Below are positions 28,862 to 38,317 of a stretch of DNA of 64,000 nucleotides, one piece after another (position 1 is the stretch's first letter; every line of letters begins with the position of its first letter). The notes beneath the pieces were generated by a model. The model worked only from the letters and a program-made list of their open reading frames with translations, was not told the DNA's origin and made no database searches. The stretch is from Symsagittifera roscoffensis. Its lineage: Eukaryota > Xenacoelomorpha > Acoela > Convolutidae. The stretch lies in the NCBI RefSeq assembly GCF_963678635.1, contig NC_087063.1:22328701-22392700 (forward strand), in the 5' to 3' direction. A program made the position numbers and the translations under genes.

Positions 28862-31800
28862 TTATGTTCTCGAAAGCAACTTGGCCTCATCGTTCCATTC
28901 GAACTTTTTCCCTTTGTTGCGCATCAGCTTCTGCATCGGGTACACCTTGTCCGCGTATCCTTTTATGAATTCTCGGTAGTAATTGGCAAACCCTAGGAAG
29001 CTCATGAGCTGTGTGTCCGTTCTAGGAGCTTTCCATGTCAGCACAGCCTCTACTGCTTCTGGATCTGGCCTCACACCATGCCGGTCCACCATTCTTCCCA
29101 GATACTTGATCGAATCCCTAAGGATTTCACATTTCGATGGTTTGCATTTCAAGCCTGCTCTTTTCATACATCCGAAGACCTCATCGAGTCGATCAATGTG
29201 ATCCTCCAGGGTTGGTGTCGCTATGACTACGTCATCCACGTAGCACATCAAGAGATTCCCGTACTTTTTGGTCACTCCTGTCAAAGCCTGAGCCATCAGC
29301 CTTTGAAAGGTTGCTGTTGCATTGCACAAGCCGAAGGGCATCCTCTTCCACTGGTACAACCCCAATTCGCACGCGAATCCGGTTTTCTCCCTGTCCTTCT
29401 TTCGCAGAGGAACCTGCCAGAAGGCAGAACCCAAGTCCAATGTGGTGAAGAACTTTGCATCACCAAGTTTGGATAGGCTCTCGTCTATTCGCGGTATCGG
29501 GTACGCATCTTTAATCGTTACCGCGTTCAAGTAACGAAAGTCACAACAAAATCTAAGCTGCCCCCCTTTCTTTTTCGCCATTACTACTCCGCAAGCCCAT
29601 GGTGATTTCGAGGGTTCTATCATGTCGTATTCAAGCAACATTTCTATTTCCGCTCGGCACGCTTCCGATTTATGTGGCGTCATTCGCCTTGCGCCTTCCC
29701 TATGGGGAACGGCGCCCTCTTCTAGTTCGATTTCGTGTTCGACGAAATTACAGCAACCGATGTCCGCCTTATGTTTTGAAAATACTTCGGCGTTCCGATC
29801 TAGGAGGTCCCGCAATTTTTCAAAATCTCCCTCACCTATTTTTCCTTTTAAATGTTCTATTTCTGGCAAAACCGGTTTGTCAGAATCTAGTTCATATGAC
29901 GAGGGGCGTTCCGGAAAATTCGAGCAGCTTGATAAGCCGTCGTCCGTTTCGGATTTCATTGAAAACAATTTACGAATAGATTTCAATTCATTAATTCTCT
30001 TTAAGATTTTATCTTTATTTGCATGATAAGGACAGTCTTTCACACTATATTTCTTCAAGTTTTGTGTCTCTTCAGAGTCGGTCCTCATCGGCAATGCGTA
30101 ACCAAGCTTCTTTCCACGCTGGATTGAAACCGTGGTGTCCAGTGTGTTCAACAACACACTGACACACAGTCCGTTTCGCGTTACCGAGAAGCTCCGGCCT
30201 AAAATCACCGAACTCTGACTATTTGGATTCGGTACTAAGCAAACCTGTTTACTATCACTTAACGAATTTAAATTTCTCATTCTAAAAATCGCTACTACAG
30301 CTTGTCCTGGTTGTAACTTTACTTTTCTATCCAAAAAAACTGGTACCTTATTTTCATCTGTTATTATCCTATTAATGGGTCTCTTAACATACTTTCGGTC
30401 CGGGTTTCTAATCCGTATTAGACCGTTGTTCAAGTCAATCATCACGTCAAAATTCCTGACAAAATCTCTGCCCAAGATGAATTGGTCGGCGTCGTCCAGA
30501 TTCTCTACCACCAAGAAGCTCATCCAAAGGTTCCGTCCTCCCATGTGAAGGACCGTCACCGGTGTTCTTCCGGCTACGTAGATAGCTCCTCGATTTGCAG
30601 CGGCTAGTCGGAGATTCGTAGGAATCAAGTCTTCCCGCGTGAAGCCCATTCTCTCCCAGGTTTTTATCGGCATCACACTCACCACCGCGCCTGTGTCCAG
30701 AAGCCCTGTGACTCCGATTTTTGTTCCGTTGGTGTCAAGCAGGTGTGCTGTCACATCTGCTTCATATCCAATATGTACCGCGTCTTGTTCCATCATGGCG
30801 TCATGGCCTATCCTGCGGACTTTGAGTTCCTCTTCACCCAAATAGATCTGCCCCATTTGGTCATCATCTGTTGTTATGTAAGTCCTGGTGTAGATGCTGA
30901 TTCCATCCACGTTCAGCATTATTTGATACGGCCCATAGACCTCCAAGTAGCGTCCATGAAGTTTCTTCATGCGAGGGCCACCCGTCGTTAGTAGTGCTCG
31001 CACAGCTCTCGACTCAGTGCGTGGCTCCACCTGCCTCAGATAATCTGCATATGTGTCCAAATGCATTAAAGTGAACTCTGATGGTTCACTCAAATTTCTT
31101 ATTACCTGGTGTCCAGCCACTGAGATTATCGACTGTATCTTCTTTCCTTGCGGCGCCATGCCGAACCTCTTACCGGAGATCACTTTAAGTTTCATATCTA
31201 AACTGCTTGGTGTTTTCGTCTCTTCGAACTCCGTTGCCTCGAAGGTATTCAGTTGCTCCTGAAGCTTTTCATTTTCCAGTTCAAGTTTCACTTTTTGTTC
31301 GATCTCTTTCGTCACCAATTCCTGCTGTATTCTATTTAGAGCATCCTTTGCGGCTGCCTTATAATCGATCTTGAAGTCATCGGCCGCAGTTGCTGGTTCC
31401 GGTTCACGTGCTTCTTCTGTTACCGCTTGCATTTTCTTTGCCGCCAGCTCTTGAGGTTTGTCCTTCCTGCGTGCCTCTGCTTCGCTCAAGAGTCGAGCCT
31501 TGCTTGCTTTCACTCCTGACAAAGCTTCTTCATGCCTTGGATGCTTGATGTCTGCCACTGCATCCCAGAATTGCGGACAATCTGATTTAAAATGACCTTC
31601 CAAGTTGCAAAAGAAACACCTCGGGCCGAATTTCGCAATTACTGCTCTCATGAAATCCTCATGGTCCAACTCTGACGCATCTTCGTCCTCGAGGCTAAAG
31701 CCTATTGCTTTCATGCCTTGCTTGTAAGCTGGGCATGCTGACACATGATGGTCTGTTGAACTGCAATTAGCACAAGAACGTCTCTTGTCCATATCATCCC

Positions 31801-34174
31801 TCGGTTTGTACCAATTGTTCCCTTGGTTAGCTGGTCTGTTGTTAAAATTGCCATAATTGTTCTTGTAATATCCAGATCTCGAAGGAGGTTTCAACAAAAG
31901 ATACTCTTTTGATTTGAGCCTCAACTCCTCCGGTGTTGGCGCATTAGTTGATAGTGGTGTGTAATGCGTTGCTAGCATCGTACGAAGTTCATCATTTTTC
32001 ACACCATCGATGAATTTTGAGGCTACGGCCAGGTTCATCCTTCGGTTTGACTCATCCGGTTGGCTGCGTCTTCTCAGCATTTCCAAATCATCGAGAAACT
32101 TGTCTATTGTTTCATCTTCTCGTTGCCTCCGTTTCTCGAAGCGCATCATCGCCTGGTGCCCCTGCACCCCTGATCCGAAACGGTTTAATAAGATTTCGAA
32201 GATTTTCTCAGCAGTGTCACGTTGATACTGTTTCTTGGCCATGACACAGTTCAGGGCTGTCCCTTCGAAGTTGCTGGTGAGCGCGGTGCATTCCTGTCTC
32301 TCAGACAAGTCTTCTTCCTCGAAATGCAGCTTCATTACCTCTATCCAGGTATCAATACAGCCATCACATTCGTCTTTGTAGCATCTTGGTTTCTTAAAGA
32401 CTCTTCTGGACTTTTCACTGCGTTCATTGGTTCTAGATAACCGCGTCAGGAATGTCTCCAAAGACCTGTTCAGAGGTTCAAATGCTGTGGCCATTGCCGT
32501 AGCATCCCTTGAGAGTCCCGCTTGAGTGTCCTCACACCTTGTCGAAGGCTCTGTGTGCGGTGCATCCCTGCAATCCGAATCACCTTGAGCGTTTCCCGCT
32601 TGGCCCATGTGACTCCTCCTCGGGCTTGTATGCCCCAAGTTGCCAGAATCGCTTCTCCCAGTCGCATGCGTGCTTTGCGTTGGTCGTTCGTTCGAGGTTT
32701 GTCTGTTCCCCGTTGAACTCGCTCTACTGTTCGGGCCCCATGCTGTATTACCCCTTGTGGCATAGCCTGATGAACTGCCCCTGCCTCTAGTGGATCCATT
32801 TGTCTTCCTCCTTTGATGTTCATTGAAGTTCACCCTCGGTTCCCTGCTGGGACCTCCCGAGTTCGGCTCTCCTTCTTTTGGTCCACTCTTGCTGCTTAGT
32901 AGCCCGTCCAACCTATCCATGATAGCCTGCGTTCGCCTCTCCATCATCGCGTCTATCTTTGTGTCAAGAGACCCAAGAGACTGCTCTTGCTGAATTCTTA
33001 ACTTCTCCATGTCGGCTCTTAAGCGTAACTCCCTCTGTTCCGCCTCTCTTGTCATTCGCGACAAGTTCCTCGTCATATGTTCGTCCGTTCTTTCTTTCAA
33101 GCGTTTTTCGCTTCTGTCAACTTCTTGTCTGTTGCGGTTTATTTCTTCCCGCAGACTTTCTCTTTCAATGTGAACTGCTCTTTCTAGTTCACTCATCCTT
33201 ATCGACATCTGTTCATTTTGTTCTCCTAAACTGCCCACTATGTTGTTTAAGGCTTCTTCTAGTGCTGCCCCGTTATCCACGAGTGGCGTCACTAGTGGCG
33301 GTGTAACCCTGTCGGAGCCAGGTAACTTCGTGCTTGTCGAGATCCGGGCCTTGACTCTGTGCTTCAACGTCTTTTCATTATTTATTTCAGGATCCATTAA
33401 CGCATTGCCGAGCCCTCTGGTTCTATTCTCTTCAGGTTGTGGCTCCGAACTTGTCCTAATCGCGAAGTCCTTTGACTGGCCCGGTGTGTTTGCCTCCTTA
33501 CTTATCGTTGTCACTACACCAAATTTGTCCATGGTTCCAGTCTCTCTTCCGACGTGTGCCTCACTCTCCTGGATCGAACTATTGAGACTGACTTGAGATC
33601 CAAAGTCCCCTTGCTCCTCTTCATCCTCTTCCTCCTGGGACTCCCCATCGTTTCCTGCTCCTCCTCCCATGCTGAATGGAAAGATGTTTCCGAAGGTGTT
33701 CTTCATTCTTTCTGAGAACGATGATGAGGTTGTTTGTTTTCCAGTTCCGCTTGCCATCATAGTGTTGTCTGTCGGAGATCTTCTAGTTGCCGTTACTTCA
33801 GTTGAGATGTCGGACAGTTCCGACATCTCCTCTCGATCCAACGTCCCGGTGGAAGTGGCAAAATCATGGCCTTGTTCTACCGGAGTAGATTCACTCGCCA
33901 GCCTTCTGCCTCTCCCTTCCAGTCCATTTACTCCCTGGTTGTCGTTCATGGTATGGTCCGTATTGACCTCCACTTCTAACAGTTCTCTTCGCTCTTCTGA
34001 GGTCTTTTGACTTCTCGTTTCAACCATTCTGCCTGAAACCGTCCCCTCTTTATCGGACCGGGTTCGCTTGATCCAATCCACAAAAGGATCGGTCATCGTT
34101 TTTCTTTGCTTTTCAGGTATGAATTTCCTAGAGCTATTACCTCGTTTTGGTATCCTTGACTTGTCTAAACTCAT
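28862..34174 (-). CDS. Giant-element ORF1: gag, protease and reverse transcriptase
   Basis: 1770 codons from an ATG. The first 300 residues are Ser/Thr/Glu-rich and disordered. A long coiled coil spans ~315-418 and a Retrotrans_gag-like capsid region ~590-760 (TWIEVMKLHFEEEDL ... EKIFEILLNRFG). Two CX2CX4HX4C zinc knuckles follow at ~800 (CANCSSTDHHVSAC) and ~852 (CFFCNLEGHFKSDC), then a second coiled coil near 930-990. The aspartic protease has LLDTGAVVSVMP at ~1160. The RT covers ~1475-1740, with LRFCCDFRYLN, LDLGSAFWQ, PFGLCNATATFQ and the catalytic YVDD at ~1644. The frame stops in the RT-RNase H connection region, where homology carries on in the -1 frame as ORF2. Gag is about twice the usual Gypsy size. 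Confidence 0.95.
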   Translation of the reverse strand: MSLDKSRIPKRGNSSRKFIPEKQRKTMTDPFVDWIKRTRSDKEGTVSGRMVETRSQKTSEERRELLEVEVNTDHTMNDNQGVNGLEGRGRRLASESTPVEQGHDFATSTGTLDREEMSELSDISTEVTATRRSPTDNTMMASGTGKQTTSSSFSERMKNTFGNIFPFSMGGGAGNDGESQEEEDEEEQGDFGSQVSLNSSIQESEAHVGRETGTMDKFGVVTTISKEANTPGQSKDFAIRTSSEPQPEENRTRGLGNALMDPEINNEKTLKHRVKARISTSTKLPGSDRVTPPLVTPLVDNGAALEEALNNIVGSLGEQNEQMSIRMSELERAVHIERESLREEINRNRQEVDRSEKRLKERTDEHMTRNLSRMTREAEQRELRLRADMEKLRIQQEQSLGSLDTKIDAMMERRTQAIMDRLDGLLSSKSGPKEGEPNSGGPSREPRVNFNEHQRRKTNGSTRGRGSSSGYATRGNTAWGPNSRASSTGNRQTSNERPTQSTHATGRSDSGNLGHTSPRRSHMGQAGNAQGDSDCRDAPHTEPSTRCEDTQAGLSRDATAMATAFEPLNRSLETFLTRLSRTNERSEKSRRVFKKPRCYKDECDGCIDTWIEVMKLHFEEEDLSERQECTALTSNFEGTALNCVMAKKQYQRDTAEKIFEILLNRFGSGVQGHQAMMRFEKRRQREDETIDKFLDDLEMLRRRSQPDESNRRMNLAVASKFIDGVKNDELRTMLATHYTPLSTNAPTPEELRLKSKEYLLLKPPSRSGYYKNNYGNFNNRPANQGNNWYKPRDDMDKRRSCANCSSTDHHVSACPAYKQGMKAIGFSLEDEDASELDHEDFMRAVIAKFGPRCFFCNLEGHFKSDCPQFWDAVADIKHPRHEEALSGVKASKARLLSEAEARRKDKPQELAAKKMQAVTEEAREPEPATAADDFKIDYKAAAKDALNRIQQELVTKEIEQKVKLELENEKLQEQLNTFEATEFEETKTPSSLDMKLKVISGKRFGMAPQGKKIQSIISVAGHQVIRNLSEPSEFTLMHLDTYADYLRQVEPRTESRAVRALLTTGGPRMKKLHGRYLEVYGPYQIMLNVDGISIYTRTYITTDDDQMGQIYLGEEELKVRRIGHDAMMEQDAVHIGYEADVTAHLLDTNGTKIGVTGLLDTGAVVSVMPIKTWERMGFTREDLIPTNLRLAAANRGAIYVAGRTPVTVLHMGGRNLWMSFLVVENLDDADQFILGRDFVRNFDVMIDLNNGLIRIRNPDRKYVKRPINRIITDENKVPVFLDRKVKLQPGQAVVAIFRMRNLNSLSDSKQVCLVPNPNSQSSVILGRSFSVTRNGLCVSVLLNTLDTTVSIQRGKKLGYALPMRTDSEETQNLKKYSVKDCPYHANKDKILKRINELKSIRKLFSMKSETDDGLSSCSNFPERPSSYELDSDKPVLPEIEHLKGKIGEGDFEKLRDLLDRNAEVFSKHKADIGCCNFVEHEIELEEGAVPHREGARRMTPHKSEACRAEIEMLLEYDMIEPSKSPWACGVVMAKKKGGQLRFCCDFRYLNAVTIKDAYPIPRIDESLSKLGDAKFFTTLDLGSAFWQVPLRKKDREKTGFACELGLYQWKRMPFGLCNATATFQRLMAQALTGVTKKYGNLLMCYVDDVVIATPTLEDHIDRLDEVFGCMKRAGLKCKPSKCEILRDSIKYLGRMVDRHGVRPDPEAVEAVLTWKAPRTDTQLMSFLGFANYYREFIKGYADKVYPMQKLMRNKGKKFEWNDEAKLLSRT

Positions 34175-36365
34175 TCTTTATTTGTCACTTTCCTTTGCCT
34201 ACTCTTGACTCAATTGCTAGAGACCTTATAGTTTTATTAACAATAATAATGACACAACACAATAAATATCACCAGATTCTATTAAATAGTGACCACGAAT
34301 CCCTGTATGTTGTCAGAGTACAGTTTGTATAAAATTTATTCACACTAGCCGATTATCGGTCCAAAGATCTGGAAACTAGCACAATATGATGTTATCAGTC
34401 AATTTAAAAGATAGTGTAGTCACCACCCAATCAAGCACAGTTTAGGTTGATTTAAAATCAAAAACAAAAAAATATATATATTGACACAATATGAATGTAT
34501 ATATAAAAAAAACGTATGTGTCTTGTACTCTTAGTCGGTCGCAGTACAATAGTCGAACCTGTCTTTTAAAGAAAAAGCTTTCCCTGCTTGGTGCTGCACC
34601 AAACAGACAAAACTTTGAAGGCAGTAATTTTCTCAAGTGGGCGTCTATTGCACCCACCGAGTGCTGTGTTACCTATCTGCCTTCGGACTGCCCGAGCTAG
34701 ACCTACTAAAATCCTCAGGGCAGTCACTTTTCCCAAAAACGTATTATGTTTCAATCCACACCAATGAGTCACGCTCTTTTTAATTTAGACTTAGTGTCGC
34801 GAATATCCGAGTTCGGACCTGTTTTGTATTAGTCTGGTTCCTTTTGAGAGGCAAGTCACCAGTGCAGTCACTGATACCTAGCCTGTGTATTAATAACCTA
34901 ATACCTCTCGCTTTTTAGTCTTTCTTTCGTTTACCTAAGTCCTTAATAAAATAATACCCCTCCGGATTGGCACAAATAGGACCCTTCCGGACTGTCAGAA
35001 TATGGACCCCTCCGGATTGGCACAAATAGGACCCTTCCGGACTGTCAGAATATAGACCCCTCCGGATTGGGACCCCTCCGAGTTAGTTAATAGTAGACCC
35101 CTCCGGATTTGGACCCCTCCGAATTAGCAACTTTAAGACCCCTCCGGATTCGGACCCCTCCGGTTTTGTGGAAAGTAGACCCCTCCGGATTCGGACCCCT
35201 CTGACTTCGGAGCCCTTAGCTCTGTCAAAGTAGCTTTTTGTAGTTTTCTTAATTTCAGCTTATACCCCTCCGGATACGTTCTGCTATTATGCTGTTTGAA
35301 TTAACTGGGAAGGGTATAGGGTCCTTTCCTAGACCCCTCCGGATTGAAGTTAAGGCACTTATTTGACAATTCACACTAACGGTGAAGGGTCTTATCACTT
35401 GCCTAATTTCGACTCTATTATGGTTGTCTTGTGCCTTCAGCCCTCCCTTTTTGTCTAGAACTGTCCTAAGTTACTTAGTTCAATCGCTATCAACTTTTGG
35501 TAGAGGTATAAGGGTTTCTCAGAAAAATTTATAAAACGTGAAGGGTGTACCCCTCCGGATTTGTGTAATTTGCTAAAAACAATCTCAAAAATTTTCTCGC
35601 TCGCTTTTCCGAAAAATTTCTGATCCTATTAGTAAGCCCAGCTAATTTCTGATCTATTGGTACCAAGATCAACTCGATATGATCAGTAGTTCCAAAGTTA
35701 TTAACCAAAACGTCTTTTTTCTGAACTCAAAAAATTTTCTCTCTTATAGGTTCCGCCTAACTTTTTCCGCAAATCTGGTCCTTTCGACCTAAAAATTATT
35801 GATCCGAGCTCAGAAGGCCTATACTCTTCTAGTTCAATGCAAAAAACCCGATCTAAAACGCTATTGTAGAAAAAATTTGCGCAAAACTATGCTACCTGGA
35901 CCCCTCCCGATTGATGAATCCACCAAATCAAACACGTTATGTTCGATTTCTCTGCAACCCGGAAGGCTTTCGGGTAGCGGATTTTAAGACTTGTAGATTC
36001 ACTAGTGGACGTTGTCCGAACAACTATTTTTACTGTCCTACCTCAAAAATTTCAAAAAATTTTCTAAATTTTTAGTGTTTCTTACTATCAAAAATTGGGA
36101 AAATTTGGTTTTTGGTACCAAACTAGTTCCAACCACTTCCGAACTAAAGTTAACCGGTTCTACTTATTACAGTAGTGCAGTTACGATGTAACACACTAAC
36201 TTAGCGCTTTTTTCCGTTTCAAAAAATATCGATATCTCAAAAATCGCGACTTGTGGGGGGATCAAAATATCGCTATTTTGACCCTAAAAACCGGTCTGTT
36301 TTCGTTGTTTTTCACTGAAAAACGATATGTGACTATTAATATAGGCTATATGAATAATAATATTA
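34175..36365 (-). other. 5' leader of the giant element
   Basis: About 2.2 kb between the 5' LTR and the ORF1 ATG, with no convincing frame. It contains the repeat array listed at 34955-35600. I looked for a tRNA-type primer-binding site next to the LTR and saw none; the minus strand there reads taatattattattcatata. There are many short frames, so direct ribosome scanning to ORF1 looks unfavourable. Splicing or internal entry is possible but unproven. Confidence 0.7.
34955..35600 (-). repeat. Array of CCGGAGGGGTC-type motifs in the leader
   Basis: On the + strand, acccctccgg or acccttccgg variants occur about 15 times. Two are within 50-bp units repeated back to back from 34956 and 35006 (acccctccggattggcacaa and acccttccggactgtcagaa). 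Single copies continue at about 35095, 35150, 35267, 35332, 35552 and 35897. The same motif recurs in both LTRs. Several contain the palindrome TCCGGA. Confidence 0.85.
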
Positions 36366-38132
36366 GTAATACTATACCCCTCCGGGTTTGTTTATTATCC
36401 AAATTAAGGTGCTTAACTCGGATATTCGCAGTTCGGTGAAGGGTCACTACAGTGCAGCACTGTCGAGCCCCCCACAGATTACTATCTTACTTTTTGTACC
36501 AAAAGGGATACAAAACTTGTTAACGATACCCAACAGTCGATTGTTGTTGTCGTTGAGCCCCTTCTTGTTGCTCCTTGAACTGCTTGCCGGATCGGTCTTC
36601 ACCCAAGACCCTTCCGAATTGAGCGCAAATCAGCTGACCCTTCCGGATTGAGCGCAATTTATCATTAACGTGCTTAAATGCTCAAATAACCCTACAGTAC
36701 AAGCCTCACAAACGGGCTACAAAATTGATCGTAACGATCCCGACTGATATAAATGCCTGTAACAACAATATATCTATCAACAACAAACGGGGGAGTTGAA
36801 TCACATCTTGTCTGGGGGGATGATTTCTACTGATTTTTTACTTTTTTACTGTTTTTGGTTTTTCCGGTTATTTTTTATGTTTTTTTTTGTTTTTCTTGGG
36901 TACTATACTACTTTTTGTTTGGTTTTGCTTATATCTTTAAGTGTTTTTGGTCACAAACCACTCAGGGGATGAGGGGTTCATGATTCCCCCCACCCTTCCT
37001 GGTTCGTGAATTTTCGGTCTTAACTAGGTTAAAAAACTATTCACGGTAATCCGGAAGGCTTCCGCGTTCCGAACTACCCTTCCGCCCCGGCAGTTTAGGC
37101 CTATTAAGGGCGTTAATGTGAGCATCCGCTCGGCGCGGAGTGCTCGTTAACGGTTCCGCCGGTCATGATGTTATAAAAGAATAACACCCAGGAGCGCCAT
37201 AAAAACATACATGTAACATTCGCCCGGAAGATACATATCGACGGATAACAAAACTAAGTCTTAAGACGACTGGCTAGCGTCTAAACAGAGCTTTGCATGT
37301 TTTTCACCGTCTCTACCAAGCCAGTACTTTTCGGTGGTCTTTCTTACATCAGGCTGACAAAAACGTTACTGTTCTCCGGCTTCGACCAGAACGCTCAAAT
37401 TAACTGAATTACATGCAAAATTAGTGAGCTCATGGCTGGGTCTCTGTATCCCCAGACCACGAGGTCACTCCTAAAAACAGGGCTACTACTTATCATATTA
37501 CTATTGTTTTTATTCAGTAGATAAAAATCATCATCTCCATCGAAGATGGATCAACCCTTTCCCCCCAACTCCTAGCACCTCATCCTTGTCAAAACTAATC
37601 AAAATATCAGTTAAATTCAAGTCAGGACATGACAGGATGCTAAAATTCAATACAAGTTCATAAAAGTTCCCGTCCCGAGACCCTTCCGGATTCTTGAATC
37701 CGGCGAATCAAGCTCCTTAACCTCAGGTTCACGCTAACTCGGAGGGCTGGTTTTTACCCTTCACCGTTGTTCGCAACGGCCTTGCAACTATTGTAACAGC
37801 ACAATAGTTGCAACTCGGAACGTCCTCTGCTGTTCGGTAGTTCGTTGTTGTTTTTTAGTCTCGATTTTCGTACTGTTCGTAATCGCAGATAAAGTTGTTC
37901 TGTTTCTTTCTGCTATTTTAGCCAAAATGGCCGTTTTAACATTTCTCAGAAATGTTACGTCATCACTTCGAAAATTTAAAATTTAGAATTCCAGAATCTT
38001 CTAGCCTTCACCGTTTGGCCAATCATTCAAATAACGTCCTTATCCGTTCTAAATCGCCAATCCGGAAGGTTCACTGCTAAAATCCTGAATTCTGCAGAGA
38101 CTGCATTTTGGCCATTCTGGTCGAATGTCACA
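36366..38132 (-). repeat. 5' LTR of the giant element (carries the promoter)
   Basis: Identical, in the lines compared, to 12646-14412. On the minus strand it runs from TGTGACATTCG at 38132 to about 36366. As the 5' LTR it should drive transcription leftwards. Its right edge is 185 bp before the p38 start codon, so the element and p38 are divergently arranged. Confidence 0.95.
36746..36754 (-). promoter_or_regulatory. Candidate TATA box of the 5' LTR
   Basis: Minus-strand ATTTATATC, about 380 bp before the LTR's inner end. It would give a U3 of ~1.4 kb and a short R-U5 that includes the AATAAA at 36391-36396. Based on position and composition only. Confidence 0.3.
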
Positions 38133-38317
38133 GGGCCCTATCCAGCTTGTGAACGACCGTATCTAAGCGGAAAGGCCCCTTTTATAATTTACTATTTTTT
38201 TTATTTTTTGCGAGTTATTTGATTATTGGAGGCGGGCTTGCTAAATTGTGGCAACCCATAGAAAATAAGTTATATTAATAAGTTGTGGCAACCCATGGAA
38301 AAAAGTTCTTGTTTCAG
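38133..38317 (+). other. Host sequence between the giant element and p38
   Basis: Starts gggccctatccagcttgtga, which resembles 49105-49130 (ggccctaaacagcttgtaac), so it is itself repeat-derived. The phrase gtggcaacccat occurs twice, at 38249 and 38285. It ends tttcag, an acceptor-like sequence, directly before the p38 ATG. It is the only non-element DNA available here as a p38 upstream region. Confidence 0.5.

Larger units (their letters stand above)
12646..38132 (-). mobile_element. Giant Ty3/Gypsy-type LTR retrotransposon, ~25.5 kb, five ORFs
   Basis: Two direct repeats of about 1767 bp, offset by exactly 23,720 bp, enclose five large minus-strand reading frames. The order gag, protease, RT, RNase H, integrase is that of Ty3/Gypsy. 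Most Gypsy elements are 5-12 kb, and this one gains its extra length from ORF3, ORF4, ORF5 and a long leader. The LTRs show no difference in the lines I compared, so the insertion is young or the LTRs were homogenised. ORF3-ORF5 are fully open, but ORF1/ORF2 are split by a frame change. Candidate primer-binding site and target-site duplication were not found: the left flank ends ttctta and the right flank begins gggccc. One LTR terminus is TGTGACATTCG, the other is not a canonical CA end. Confidence 0.95.

Noticed and set aside
28862-28890. A classical -1 slippery heptamer at the ORF1/ORF2 junction
   Set aside because: None is visible in the ~23-nt overlap. A single-base lesion or base-calling error explains this junction equally well.
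15204-34010. Many + strand frames of 60-240 codons opposite the giant-element ORFs
   Set aside because: They are shadows of the long minus-strand coding frames, with no conserved motifs of their own.
34440-34800. Short frames in the leader just upstream of ORF1
   Set aside because: They are low-complexity with no motif, and they sit on both strands. Taken as untranslated leader.
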